Source: Pedobacter cryoconitis
Lineage (GTDB): Bacteria; Bacteroidota; Bacteroidia; Sphingobacteriales; Sphingobacteriaceae
Assembly (NCBI RefSeq): GCF_014207135.1
Contig: NZ_JACHCC010000007.1
Span: 124,001-188,000, forward strand
Length of the DNA stretch: 64,000 bases
Direction of reading: 5' to 3'
Shown here: positions 45,752 through 54,220 of the stretch, piece by piece
Layout of the letters: each line of letters begins with the position of its first letter
How positions within the stretch are numbered: the stretch's first letter is position 1
Position numbers and translations under genes: made by a program
Notes under the pieces: model-generated
What the model was told of the DNA's origin: nothing
The model's input: only the letters and a program-made list of their open reading frames with translations
Databases searched by the model: none

Positions 45752-46879
45752 ATGAAACTAGATTTTGAACATCAGACTGATCAGGATTCTTTACTTCCAC
45801 ACCAACAGGAATCCATTGAATTATTAAAGCAATTAATTTCAAAACCTTCATTTAGCGGGCAGGAAGAAATGACGGCAAACCTGATTGAATCATTTCTTCA
45901 GGATCATTATGTATTTACCTTAAGAAAACACAATAATATATGGTGTTATAATCTGCATTTCGATCACAAGAAACCAACAATTTTGTTGAATTCACATCAT
46001 GATACCGTAAGACCTTCGGCTGTCTATACTAAAAACCCTTTTGAAGCAATTGTTCAAAATGATAAACTGTTTGGTTTGGGCAGTAATGATGCCGGGGGGG
46101 CACTGGTCTCCCTGATTGCAACTTTTCTTCACTTTTTTAAGCGGAGAGATCTGCCTTTTAATATTTGTCTGGCAGCAACTGCTGAAGAAGAAACTTCAGG
46201 AGAAAAAGGACTTAAATCTATTTTAGACGACTTACTCCCGATCTCTTTTGCTATTGTGGGCGAGCCTACCAATATGCAGATGGCTATTGCCGAGAAAGGA
46301 TCCATGGTGCTGGACTGTAAGGCTTTTGGCCGCTCCGGACATGCAGCAAGAGAAGAAGGGGATAATGCTATATACCGGGCGTTAAAAGATATTCAATGGT
46401 TTTCCTCTTATGTATTTCCTATTGAATCAAGAGTAATGGGACCGGTAAAAATGACTGTTACAGAAGTTAATGCCGGAATACAGCACAATATCGTTCCTGC
46501 AGAATGTAATTTCACAGTTGATGTAAGGCTTACAGATGCTTATACTGAAAAGGAACTTTTACACATTATTCAGAACCATACTTTTTGTGAATTTACGGTC
46601 AGACCGGGTGTCTTAAAACCGTCCTGTATCAATCAGCTGCATCCGATAGTCAAAACAGGGTTGTCAATTGGGAGATCTGCCTATATTTCCCCTACAAGCT
46701 CTGATCAGGGCTGGCTGGATATGCCTTCTGTTAAGATGGGACCTGGTGAATCTGCCCGTTCCCATACTGCCGATGAATTTATTTACCTCGAAGAAATTAA
46801 AGAAGGAATGGATATTTATGTTCAGCTACTGGAATCTTTATTCCCTTATCTGATGAATAATCCAGAACCTGAAAAATAA
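45752..46879 (+). CDS. M20-family deacylase, ArgE-like
   Basis: The 375-residue protein has the M20 metal-site pattern: NSHHDTVRPS (His-x-Asp), LGSNDAGG (bridging Asp), TAEEETSGEKG (Glu-Glu), VGEPTNMQMAIAEKG and SHTADEFI (C-terminal His). The inserted lid domain includes SGHAAREEGDNAIYRALKDIQWF. It resembles N-acetyl- or N-succinyl-ornithine deacetylase, the ArgE step of Bacteroidota arginine synthesis. It probably removes the acyl group added by the neighbouring GNAT product, perhaps after a transamination. A terminator at 46904-46941 closes the unit. Confidence 0.85.
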   Translation: MKLDFEHQTDQDSLLPHQQESIELLKQLISKPSFSGQEEMTANLIESFLQDHYVFTLRKHNNIWCYNLHFDHKKPTILLNSHHDTVRPSAVYTKNPFEAIVQNDKLFGLGSNDAGGALVSLIATFLHFFKRRDLPFNICLAATAEEETSGEKGLKSILDDLLPISFAIVGEPTNMQMAIAEKGSMVLDCKAFGRSGHAAREEGDNAIYRALKDIQWFSSYVFPIESRVMGPVKMTVTEVNAGIQHNIVPAECNFTVDVRLTDAYTEKELLHIIQNHTFCEFTVRPGVLKPSCINQLHPIVKTGLSIGRSAYISPTSSDQGWLDMPSVKMGPGESARSHTADEFIYLEEIKEGMDIYVQLLESLFPYLMNNPEPEK

Positions 46880-46903
46880 TCATTTTGTTGTTGGTTGTGT
46901 GCG

Positions 46904-46942
46904 GAGGCTGTTCATTCTAAAATGATCAGCCTCTTTTTTTTG
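46904..46942 (+). terminator. Rho-independent terminator after the M20 gene
   Basis: GAGGCTG and CAGCCTC pair, continued by TCATT/AATGA across one T-T mismatch, with a 4-base loop, and are followed by eight T. It ends the serC-DUF1015-GNAT-M20 run and separates it from the FucP-type gene. Confidence 0.88.
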
Positions 46943-47065
46943 TTTATCTTCCGTCAATAAGGGCAATTGTTTTTGCAAGAGGTTAAAATAGCTTAATAAC
47001 TGGATAACCTTGGATTGCTTTTTTTAAGGAAAACACCCTTTCTTTAGGATAACCAATATAAACTG

Positions 47066-48310
47066 ATGAAAAAGAACCATTTTGCTGTAATACTGATTAT
47101 CTCCTTGTTTTTTCTGTGGGGTTTCGCACTGAATTTAAATCCTATCCTTATTCCACATCTCAAAAAAGCATGTCAGCTATCAGATAAACAATCAGCATTT
47201 ATTGATTCTGCATCTTATATTGCTTATTTCCTGCTGGCTATTCCTGCTGGTAAATTCATGAAAAGGTTCGGGTATAAAGGCGGTATTGTATTCGGATTAC
47301 TATTATTTGCTACAGGGGCGTTTCTGTTTTATCCGGCTGCAATAACCCGGTCCTATACCTTTTTCTTAACCGCATTATTTATTATCGCCAGTGGCCTTGC
47401 ATTTCTGGAAACTGCTGCAAACCCCTATATAACTGTATTAGGCGATGCCGAAGGAGCCACACAAAGACTTAATTTTGCACAATCATTTAATGGACTCGCA
47501 GCCACATTAGCCCCGCTTTTAGGTGGTATGTTCATTCTTTCTGGTCAGAAACTGGATGCGAATGCAGAAGCCGCAATGAGCCCTGAACAGTTGAATACCT
47601 TTCTTAATCATGAAGCTTCCTCGGTTAAAATCCCATTTTTGATTATAGGCGCCGTAGTTCTGCTGGTAGCTGTTTTTATATGGAGGACTCCTTTACCCGA
47701 AATTCAGGAACAAGAGGGAGAGGAAGAGAAAACAGGCTCCATACTGAAAGAAAAGAATCTGATCAGGGGTGTAATCGCTCAGTTCTTCTATGTAGGGGCG
47801 CAAGTTTGTGTAAGTAGTTTTTTTATCCGTTTTTCGGCTCAGGTAGCAGGTATTGCTGAGAAATCAGCGGCATTATATCTTTCAGGAGCCTTATTGGGCT
47901 TTATGGTAGGACGTTTTATAGGCTCTTTCCTGATGAAATTTATTGCACCCTCCAAATTACTTGCTTTTTATAGTTTGATTAATATTGTACTGATCATCGC
48001 TGCGGTGACTTTGAAAGGGATGCCTGCAGTTTACGCTTTATTGGGTGTAGAATTTTTTATGTCGATTATGTTCCCGACTATTTTCTCCTTAAGTATGCAA
48101 AAGCTGGGATCAAGAATGAAACTGGGTTCCTCATTGGTGATCATGGCTATCGTAGGCGGAGCTGTTTTTCCAGTTATCATGGGGATGGTCTCTGATCAGA
48201 CTAATATTCATACTGCTTATATAGTACCTGCCGTTTGTTTCGCTGTAGTTTTCTATTTTGCATTGACAAATCTGCGGGCTAAGAATATTAAACTAAGTAC
48301 CGCTCATTAA
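47066..48310 (+). CDS. FucP-type sugar:proton symporter
   Basis: The 414-residue MFS protein has twelve predicted helices. The N-terminal motif FFLWGFALNLNPILIPHLKKACQLSDKQSAFIDSASYIAYFLLAIPAGKFMKRFGYKGG is typical of the FucP group (L-fucose and related sugars), as is TAANPYITVLG. It imports a monosaccharide with protons at the inner membrane. A lactonase-like amidohydrolase gene follows after 2 bases, which fits fucose oxidation, and a GH29 fucosidase is encoded elsewhere in the window. Glucose/galactose carriers of this group look similar, so fucose is likely but not certain. Confidence 0.87.
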   Translation: MKKNHFAVILIISLFFLWGFALNLNPILIPHLKKACQLSDKQSAFIDSASYIAYFLLAIPAGKFMKRFGYKGGIVFGLLLFATGAFLFYPAAITRSYTFFLTALFIIASGLAFLETAANPYITVLGDAEGATQRLNFAQSFNGLAATLAPLLGGMFILSGQKLDANAEAAMSPEQLNTFLNHEASSVKIPFLIIGAVVLLVAVFIWRTPLPEIQEQEGEEEKTGSILKEKNLIRGVIAQFFYVGAQVCVSSFFIRFSAQVAGIAEKSAALYLSGALLGFMVGRFIGSFLMKFIAPSKLLAFYSLINIVLIIAAVTLKGMPAVYALLGVEFFMSIMFPTIFSLSMQKLGSRMKLGSSLVIMAIVGGAVFPVIMGMVSDQTNIHTAYIVPAVCFAVVFYFALTNLRAKNIKLSTAH

Positions 48311-48312
48311 AT

Positions 48313-49155
48313 ATGATTAGCATAGATGCACACCAGCATTTCTGGAAATACGATAAACTCAGACATAACTGGATCAGTGATGAAATGGCTGTTATCCGGC
48401 GTGATTTTTTGCCTGAACACCTCTCTGGGATTCTTCAGGAAAATGAAATTGAAGGTTGTATTGCAGTACAGGCAGATCAGTCGGCTGAAGAAACCCGTTT
48501 TCTGCTGGAATTATCAGATACGAATGATTTCATCAAAGGAGTGGTGGGATGGGTAGATCTTCAGGCTCCGGATATTGAAGAACAGTTAAGTAGTTACAGT
48601 CCGTTTAAAAAATTAAAAGGTTTCAGACATATCCTGCAGGGAGAAACACAAAGAGATCTGTGTCTGAAAGATTCTTTCCTGAATGGGATAGCCAGATTGG
48701 AACAGTTTGGTTTTACTTATGATATACTGATCCATGAGGATCAGCTGCAGTATATTCCTGAATTTGTATCCCGTTTCCCGGATCAGCGTTTTGTTCTCGA
48801 TCATATGGCTAAACCAGACATTAAAAGTGGAGAAATCCATCACTGGAGAAAAGCAATAGAATTGGTCGCGGTACATGAAAATGTGTCCTGTAAAATATCT
48901 GGTATGGTCACAGAAGCAGATTTGAAGACATGGAAACAAGGTGATTTTCTGCCTTATCTCGATGTCGTCGTGAACGCTTTTGGCATGAAAAGAATTATGT
49001 ATGGATCGGACTGGCCGGTATGTCTTGCAGCGGGAAACTATAACGCAATTATGCAGATTGTACGATCTTATTTTGCCTCTTTCTCTGCCAGTGAACAGCA
49101 ACTTTTTTTTGCTGACAATGCAAAGGATTTTTACAGACTGGATACAACCCGTTAA
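48313..49155 (+). CDS. Amidohydrolase, L-fuconolactonase-like
   Basis: The 280-residue protein belongs to the COG3618 group of the amidohydrolase superfamily. It has IDAHQHFWKYD at the start (HxH), VLDHMAKPDI in the middle and MYGSDWPVCLAAG near the end, with the catalytic Asp. Members hydrolyse L-fucono- or L-rhamnono-lactone in non-phosphorylating sugar breakdown. Two bases separate it from the FucP-type symporter, so they form an operon. The dehydrogenase and dehydratase that would complete the pathway are not beside it. Confidence 0.83.
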   Translation: MISIDAHQHFWKYDKLRHNWISDEMAVIRRDFLPEHLSGILQENEIEGCIAVQADQSAEETRFLLELSDTNDFIKGVVGWVDLQAPDIEEQLSSYSPFKKLKGFRHILQGETQRDLCLKDSFLNGIARLEQFGFTYDILIHEDQLQYIPEFVSRFPDQRFVLDHMAKPDIKSGEIHHWRKAIELVAVHENVSCKISGMVTEADLKTWKQGDFLPYLDVVVNAFGMKRIMYGSDWPVCLAAGNYNAIMQIVRSYFASFSASEQQLFFADNAKDFYRLDTTR

Positions 49156-49243
49156 TTCTACGGGAATAGCTAACCAATATTGTTTTTTTTATAATAATTT
49201 TAGAGTCTGTTCAGAAACACTGAGCAGAGAAGAATAATGCCTT

Positions 49244-50890
49244 ATGAAGAAAACGATCCTTTGTTTAGCCGTTGCTTGTTATTGTTTTACTGCTTTTAAA
49301 CCGGGCCGGGAATCTGAAACAGGAATTTCCCCTGATTCTGCAGCTATTAAAGAAATCAATGCCCGGGGTTTCTCCAGACATATCGGCTTCCTGGCCTCAG
49401 ATGAGTTCCAGGGACGAAAACCTTTTACAGTGGGGGAGACAAAGTCTATCAATTATCTGGAAGCACAGTTCCGCCAGCTTGGTCTTAAACCAGGTAATGG
49501 AAACAGTTATTTCCAGGAAGTGCCCATGATAGAAATTAAGTCTGTTCCGGATCGCAGGATGATATTTAAAGGACAGGGAGGTCAGGTCACTGCTGATTAT
49601 CTGACCGGTTTTGTGGCTGGGACAAAAAGGGTAGAACCGAAGGTCAGTCTGACTAATTCTTCGCTGGTATTTGCAGGTTACGGAATCGTGGCCCCCGAAT
49701 TCAAATGGAATGATTACGCTGGTCTGGATGTCAGAGGGAAAACGGTAGTGGTTATGATCAATGATCCCGGTTTTGCAGATTCAACACTTTTCAGAGGAAA
49801 AAATATGACCTATTACGGTCGCTGGACTTATAAATTTGAAGAAGCAGCACGTCAGGGAGCAGCTGGTATCCTGATTATTCATGATACTGCACCTGCTGCC
49901 TATCCCTGGTCTGTAGTACGCAGTGGCTGGTCAAAGTCCAAGCTGCAGGCTGAAGAAAAGGATAATAACAGGTCGAGGGCTGCCGTTGAAGGATGGATTA
50001 GTTTGGATATAGCCAAACAGCTGCTTAAGCTGAGTGGACAGTCAGAGACTATTTTAGCTAATGCCAGTAAACCAGGGTTTAAAGCTGTAGACCTCAAATT
50101 GCAGACTTCTTTAAATATTACCAATACAATTAAAAGATCAGTATCAAATAATGTGGTGGCTATCCTGCCCGGGACTAAGAGACCAAAGGAAAATATTATT
50201 TATTCTGCCCATTGGGATCATTTGGGGGTTGGTGAAAAGGTAAACGGCGATTCTATTTATAACGGAGCGGTAGATAATGCAACTGGTGTGGCCGCATTAC
50301 TGGAGCTGGCTTCAGCTTTTCAAAAAGCTGTGCACCGGCCGGAAAGGTCTATTGTGTTTGTTTCCTTTACTGGGGAAGAGCAAGGGCTGATCGGTTCAGA
50401 ATACTATGCCAGACATCCCGTATATCCGGTTAGCCAGACAGTTGCCGATATTAATATGGATATGATGGGGATTGCCGGAAAAACAAAAGATATCGTAATC
50501 TATGGGTATGGCCAGTCAGAGCTCGAAGACTATGCTGAAGTTTCTGCCAGAAAACAAGGAAGAGTTATTGTGAAAGACCCTGTACCTTCATCTGGATTGT
50601 ACTATCGCTCGGACCATTTTAATTTTGCTAAAGTAGGAATACCATCCTTATTTACCGGATCAGGCGTAGATAACGTACTGCACGGGAGGGAATGGGGCCT
50701 GAAACAAGTTGCAGATTATACAAAATCGCGGTATCATGCCCCAGGGGACAATGCGGAAGCAATTACTGATTATACTGGAATGGTCGAGGATACCAGGCTG
50801 CTATTTGATCTGGGGTATCGTCTGAGCCAGCAAACTACTTTTCCAAAATGGAAAAGCGGCTCAGAATTTAAAGCAGTAAGGGAAAAATAG
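49244..50890 (+). CDS. Secreted M28-family metallopeptidase with PA domain
   Basis: The 548-residue protein has a short signal peptide (ILCLAVACYCFTAF). A protease-associated (PA) domain spans about 140-260 (FAGYGIVAPEFKWNDYAGLDVRGKTVVVMINDPG...AARQGAAGILIIHDTAP). The M28 catalytic domain has zinc ligands in SAHWDHLG, GAVDNATG, TGEEQGLIGS, INMDMMG and SDHFNF. It is an aminopeptidase acting in the periplasm or outside the cell. It converges on the DtxR-type regulator gene, 12 bases away. Confidence 0.9.
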   Translation: MKKTILCLAVACYCFTAFKPGRESETGISPDSAAIKEINARGFSRHIGFLASDEFQGRKPFTVGETKSINYLEAQFRQLGLKPGNGNSYFQEVPMIEIKSVPDRRMIFKGQGGQVTADYLTGFVAGTKRVEPKVSLTNSSLVFAGYGIVAPEFKWNDYAGLDVRGKTVVVMINDPGFADSTLFRGKNMTYYGRWTYKFEEAARQGAAGILIIHDTAPAAYPWSVVRSGWSKSKLQAEEKDNNRSRAAVEGWISLDIAKQLLKLSGQSETILANASKPGFKAVDLKLQTSLNITNTIKRSVSNNVVAILPGTKRPKENIIYSAHWDHLGVGEKVNGDSIYNGAVDNATGVAALLELASAFQKAVHRPERSIVFVSFTGEEQGLIGSEYYARHPVYPVSQTVADINMDMMGIAGKTKDIVIYGYGQSELEDYAEVSARKQGRVIVKDPVPSSGLYYRSDHFNFAKVGIPSLFTGSGVDNVLHGREWGLKQVADYTKSRYHAPGDNAEAITDYTGMVEDTRLLFDLGYRLSQQTTFPKWKSGSEFKAVREK

Positions 50891-50902
50891 AATCAGGTAA
50901 GG

Positions 50903-51559
50903 CTATTCTGTGATTAACAGGATATTATCTGTCATTTTACTGGATACTGTCCTGGGTTCACTTCCGTCTATTGCAATAATCATTGACTGATCAAAGTCGA
51001 GTTTATCCAGTACCTCTATTTTGGATCCCAGACCAAGATTCAGCTGTTTCAGGTATTTCAAAAAGGGAGTGGAAGTATCTCTGACGCTACCTACTTTACC
51101 AGATTGGCTGATTTCTAACTCACTCAAACGTTTGTTCGCATAAACAGGCATCTTACCATTTGCCGGGATCGGATCTCCATGCGGGTCAAATGCAGGATTA
51201 CCCAGAAAGTCATCCAGTCTTTTAGCCAGTTGATCATCATGGATATGTTCCAGCTGTTCTGCAATAGGATGTACCTCAGCCCAGTCATAATGAAGTTTCT
51301 CAACCAAAAAAACTTCCCATAATCTATGTTTGCGGATAATATCCAATGCAACAGTTTCTCCTGAGGCGGTCAGAATAGCTCCCTGTGTTTTGTCATAGGT
51401 GATCAGCTGCTTTTCTTTAAGTTTCCTTAACATATCGATTACTGAGGCTGGATTGTTCTCCAGTGAATCTGCAATGGCTTTAAGACTGACCTTATTCTCA
51501 TTTTTACTGATGTGATAAATCGCCTTAAGATAGTTTTCCTCAGAATAGGTTTTCTTCAT
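50903..51559 (-). CDS. DtxR/MntR-family metal-dependent repressor
   Basis: From the ATG at 51559 the protein has 218 residues. The N-terminal winged helix (SEENYLKAIYHISKNENKVSLKAIADSLENNPASVIDMLRKLKEKQLI) is followed by the metal-binding dimerisation domain (RKHRLWEVFLVEKLHYDWAEVHPIAEQLEHIHDDQLAKRLDDFLGNPAFDPHGDPIP) with its conserved Glu/His ligands. A C-terminal FeoA/SH3-like domain includes LNLGLGSKIEVLDKLDFDQSMIIAIDG. It represses metal uptake genes when bound to Mn(II) or Fe(II). A DtxR-type operator lies 53 bases upstream of the start, so it may control itself. No transporter gene is adjacent. Confidence 0.93.
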   Translation of the reverse strand: MKKTYSEENYLKAIYHISKNENKVSLKAIADSLENNPASVIDMLRKLKEKQLITYDKTQGAILTASGETVALDIIRKHRLWEVFLVEKLHYDWAEVHPIAEQLEHIHDDQLAKRLDDFLGNPAFDPHGDPIPANGKMPVYANKRLSELEISQSGKVGSVRDTSTPFLKYLKQLNLGLGSKIEVLDKLDFDQSMIIAIDGSEPRTVSSKMTDNILLITE

Positions 51560-51577
51560 GTTATTGCTGCTTCTGCA

Positions 51578-51585
51578 CAAAAGTA
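51578..51585 (-). promoter_or_regulatory. -7 box of the DtxR-type gene
   Basis: Read on the minus strand this is TACTTTTG, a perfect TAnnTTTG. It places the transcript start near 51572, 13 bases before the ATG. No clear TTG is found at -33, where instead the DtxR-type operator begins nearby. Confidence 0.55.
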
Positions 51586-51611
51586 AAGAAATATTTTTCT
51601 ACTCTCATGTA

Positions 51612-51630
51612 TTAGGTTAGACTAATTTTG
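51612..51630. promoter_or_regulatory. DtxR-type operator
   Basis: The 19 bases begin TTAGGTTAGACTAA, matching the left half and centre of the classical 19-bp DtxR box (TTAGGTTAGSCTAACCTAA) apart from the central base; the right end diverges (TTTTG). It lies just upstream of the -7 box of the DtxR-type gene, and directly abuts a perfect plus-strand -7 box, TATATTTG, at 51631-51638. Confidence 0.7.
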
Positions 51631-51803
51631 TATATTTGCTTATTCGAATTTTAGAATTGTATGATTTGAGAAATATTAACTTAAACCAGTTGGATGATAT
51701 GCGATTTTTAAACATATTTCGTTAAATACCTTAAAATGTTTTATTTAGTTTATTTTTTTTATCAGACTGAATATATTTAACTCTGGATCCTGTTTATTAA
51801 ATT

Positions 51804-51989
51804 ATGGAAGTAGCAATTACCGTACTCGAGAATGAAATTAAAAGCATGTCTTTACTGCTAAAAAAAGAAGACCTGATGAGAAAAGATATAAAAAAGGCAA
51901 CTATCGTCATGAAAGATATTGCGAAACTTAAAACTGCAGTTAAGCTATTAAAAGAGCACCATCAACGTAAAGAAAGAATACGCTTATAA
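51804..51989 (+). CDS. Small basic, probably coiled-coil protein
   Basis: This 61-residue protein is Lys-rich and almost wholly helical, with heptad-like hydrophobic spacing (VAITVLENEIKSMSLLLKKEDLMRKDIKKATIVMKDIAKLKTAVKLLKEHHQRKE). It has no signal peptide or membrane segment. I recognise no family. A perfect plus-strand -7 box at 51631-51638 next to the DtxR-type operator could drive it, with a leader of about 160 bases, which would put it under metal control. A terminator at 52031-52064 follows. Confidence 0.55.
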   Translation: MEVAITVLENEIKSMSLLLKKEDLMRKDIKKATIVMKDIAKLKTAVKLLKEHHQRKERIRL

Positions 51990-52030
51990 AGAGCCTTAAG
52001 AATTTTCAATAGCCCAGTTTAAGTTGATAC

Positions 52031-52064
52031 TGGCTCCGGTATGGTTCCCGGAGCCATATCTTTT
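52031..52064 (+). terminator. Rho-independent terminator after the small basic protein gene
   Basis: A perfect 9-bp stem (TGGCTCCGG at 52031-52039 with CCGGAGCCA at 52048-52056) with an 8-base loop is followed by a T-rich tail (TATCTTTT). It lies 41 bases after the stop of the small gene. Confidence 0.75.
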
Positions 52065-52163
52065 GAGTATGAAAAAAATAGTTATTTTGTTCATTGATAA
52101 GTATTTGATTAATAATTATTCTATATTTATATATAAATATCTTCAACCAAATAATTAGTATCC

Positions 52164-52349
52164 ATGCAATCTGAACACGCTCAAAAAACTGACGAGTTAT
52201 CACCAAACCAGGATGATAATGCCCATATTCCATTTGATGGGTTTGTTAATGTGAACGATATCGTTAAAAGAAGAAGACAATTAAGGACTGCAGAATTTAA
52301 TATGCATGATCAGATCTGGGACGCCGCAAATGATGCCCCCTCTTTATAA
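52164..52349 (+). CDS. Small hypothetical protein
   Basis: This 61-residue hydrophilic protein (begins MQSEHAQKTDE, contains NVNDIVKRRRQLRTAEF) has no signal, membrane segment or recognised domain. A basic RRRQLR patch sits in a likely helix. It ends 65 bases before the histidine kinase gene on the same strand and may be co-transcribed with it. AT-rich sequence upstream holds a near-consensus TATATTTA box at 52122-52129. Confidence 0.5.
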   Translation: MQSEHAQKTDELSPNQDDNAHIPFDGFVNVNDIVKRRRQLRTAEFNMHDQIWDAANDAPSL

Positions 52350-52414
52350 TTTCTTCAATTAATTATTTTTTTCTATCTTGAGTGTATCTATTATATCATT
52401 TGATATACTACCTG

Positions 52415-54103
52415 ATGAAGCTATTGACTACCCATCCAACTGCAAAAAGGAATTTATTTGTTTTTTTCCTGATTCTGTTACTCCTTATTCTTTCAGGTAT
52501 ATTTAATCTTCTTCAGCCATTAATCGTTTTACCTCTTTGTTTTTTTCTTGTTTTTATGGCCTTGCTGGTACTGTTTTTTTTCGAAGAAAAGAAGTTGGTG
52601 GTTCCGGTTGCTGATAGTCGGATCAGTACAGAAGTCAACGAAAATGGGTTTAAATTGATAGCTGATCAGATTCCATTTATGGTATGGCGCTCTGATGCTG
52701 ATGGAAAATGCATTTACGTCAATAAAAAATGGATAGAATTTACTGGTTTAAGTTATGAAGAAAGTCTGGGTTTTGGTTTCGTCAAATCAATGGCCATACC
52801 TGAAAATCAGCGAAGAAGACAGGAATGGTGGAAGATGATCAAAGACCATCAGCCTTATGAATTAAAATTTCAGCTGAAAGATAAAACGGGAGAGCTTCGG
52901 TGGGTACTCGCCCAGGCAAATGCCTATTATATCGGAACCGGGTTCATGGGCTATATCGGCAGTATTATTGACATTACTCAGCAGGAAAACTCTACAATTG
53001 CAATTCAGGAATTGTCAGATCGTAAAGATGAATTTTTAAGTATTGCCAGTCACGAACTGAAAACCCCTCTGACGAGTATTAAAGCACTTTTTCAGTTAAT
53101 TGAACGAAATATTTCTCCTGATCACCTGGTCTTTCGTTTTTTGGGTAGGGCGAATAATAACATCCTGAAACTGGAAACACTAATCAATGATCTGCTGGAT
53201 GTATCAAAAATTAATGCAGGTAAATTAAGTTATGACTATTCGGAATTTGCTTTCCATGAAATGCTGAATGAGGCTATTCTGAACATGCAGCATATAGCAC
53301 CGGATTATCAGCTTGTCTTGCAGAAATCTGATCCTGTACTATTTATGGGTGATAAGTTCAGACTGGAGCAGGTTATTTTTAATTTCTTGTCCAATGCGAT
53401 TAAGTATTCTCCGGAGCGAAAAGAAATTATCATTAATTCGGAAGTCCTCAATGGAAATATCATTGTTTCTGTACAGGATTTTGGAATAGGGATTAAAAAA
53501 GAAAACCTGACTAAAATTTTCAACCGTTATTACCGCGTGGATAATACGATTATGAAATTTGAAGGACTGGGCCTTGGCTTATTTATCTCCTCCGAGATCA
53601 TTAAGAGACATCATGGAAGTTTCTGGATTGAAAGTGAGTTAGGTGAAGGGGCGACCTTTTATTTTATACTGCCACTGACTAATCAGCATAAGCACGCACA
53701 GGTCTTAACTGATGAATTTAGCTATTATGAGGATGAAACCATCAAAATACAGATCTCAGCTGAAGAGGACAGGATGGATGTAAACTGGACGGGGTATCAG
53801 AATTTTAAAAGTGTGCAGGATGGCTGTCTGATTATGCTTGATCTGGTCAAAAAGAACCCCTGCACAAAAATACTAAATGACAATTCGGAAGTGAGGGGAA
53901 ACTGGTCAGAAGCCTCAGACTGGGTTTCTGCCGAGTGTTTACCGGCTCTAGCAGCAGCAGGGATTACACATGTTGCCTGGATTTATTCGCCCAGTATCTT
54001 TAGTCAGCTTGCTGCCGAGAAAAGCGTAGATCTTAGTGATCATATTACTATCCGGTTTTTTAATGATAAAGTATCAGCAGCTGCCTGGCTTGATTCAATT
54101 TAG
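52415..54103 (+). CDS. Membrane sensor histidine kinase with PAS and C-terminal STAS-like domain
   Basis: From the ATG at 52415 the protein has 562 residues. Two hydrophobic segments occur near the N-terminus (LFVFFLILLLLILSGIF, LIVLPLCFFLVFMALLVLFFF). A PAS domain follows (PFMVWRSDADGKCIYVNKKWIEFTGLSYEE), then HisKA with His213 in SHELKTPL, and HATPase with NFLSNAIKY, DFGIGI and GLGLGLFI. After about residue 448 there is an extra domain (WTGYQNFKSVQDGCLIMLDLVKKNPCTKILNDNSEVRGNW...ITHVAWIYSPS) resembling STAS/SpoIIAA-like stand-alone proteins. No response regulator gene is adjacent. The added domain may sense or bind a partner. Confidence 0.9.
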   Translation: MKLLTTHPTAKRNLFVFFLILLLLILSGIFNLLQPLIVLPLCFFLVFMALLVLFFFEEKKLVVPVADSRISTEVNENGFKLIADQIPFMVWRSDADGKCIYVNKKWIEFTGLSYEESLGFGFVKSMAIPENQRRRQEWWKMIKDHQPYELKFQLKDKTGELRWVLAQANAYYIGTGFMGYIGSIIDITQQENSTIAIQELSDRKDEFLSIASHELKTPLTSIKALFQLIERNISPDHLVFRFLGRANNNILKLETLINDLLDVSKINAGKLSYDYSEFAFHEMLNEAILNMQHIAPDYQLVLQKSDPVLFMGDKFRLEQVIFNFLSNAIKYSPERKEIIINSEVLNGNIIVSVQDFGIGIKKENLTKIFNRYYRVDNTIMKFEGLGLGLFISSEIIKRHHGSFWIESELGEGATFYFILPLTNQHKHAQVLTDEFSYYEDETIKIQISAEEDRMDVNWTGYQNFKSVQDGCLIMLDLVKKNPCTKILNDNSEVRGNWSEASDWVSAECLPALAAAGITHVAWIYSPSIFSQLAAEKSVDLSDHITIRFFNDKVSAAAWLDSI

Positions 54104-54220
54104 CTTTGAATTGCCACCTGTTTTTTGATCTCAAATAAATTAACTTCTTAACATTTTTTTGCAAAATCAACATTCAATTTCTTACATTGTATGTAAATCA
54201 ATTTATTAAATAAGAATCTT

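Noticed and set aside
51125..51134. A third CAAACGTTTG palindrome
   Set aside because: It lies alone inside the coding region of the DtxR-type gene and lacks a partner or extended symmetry, so it is taken as chance.
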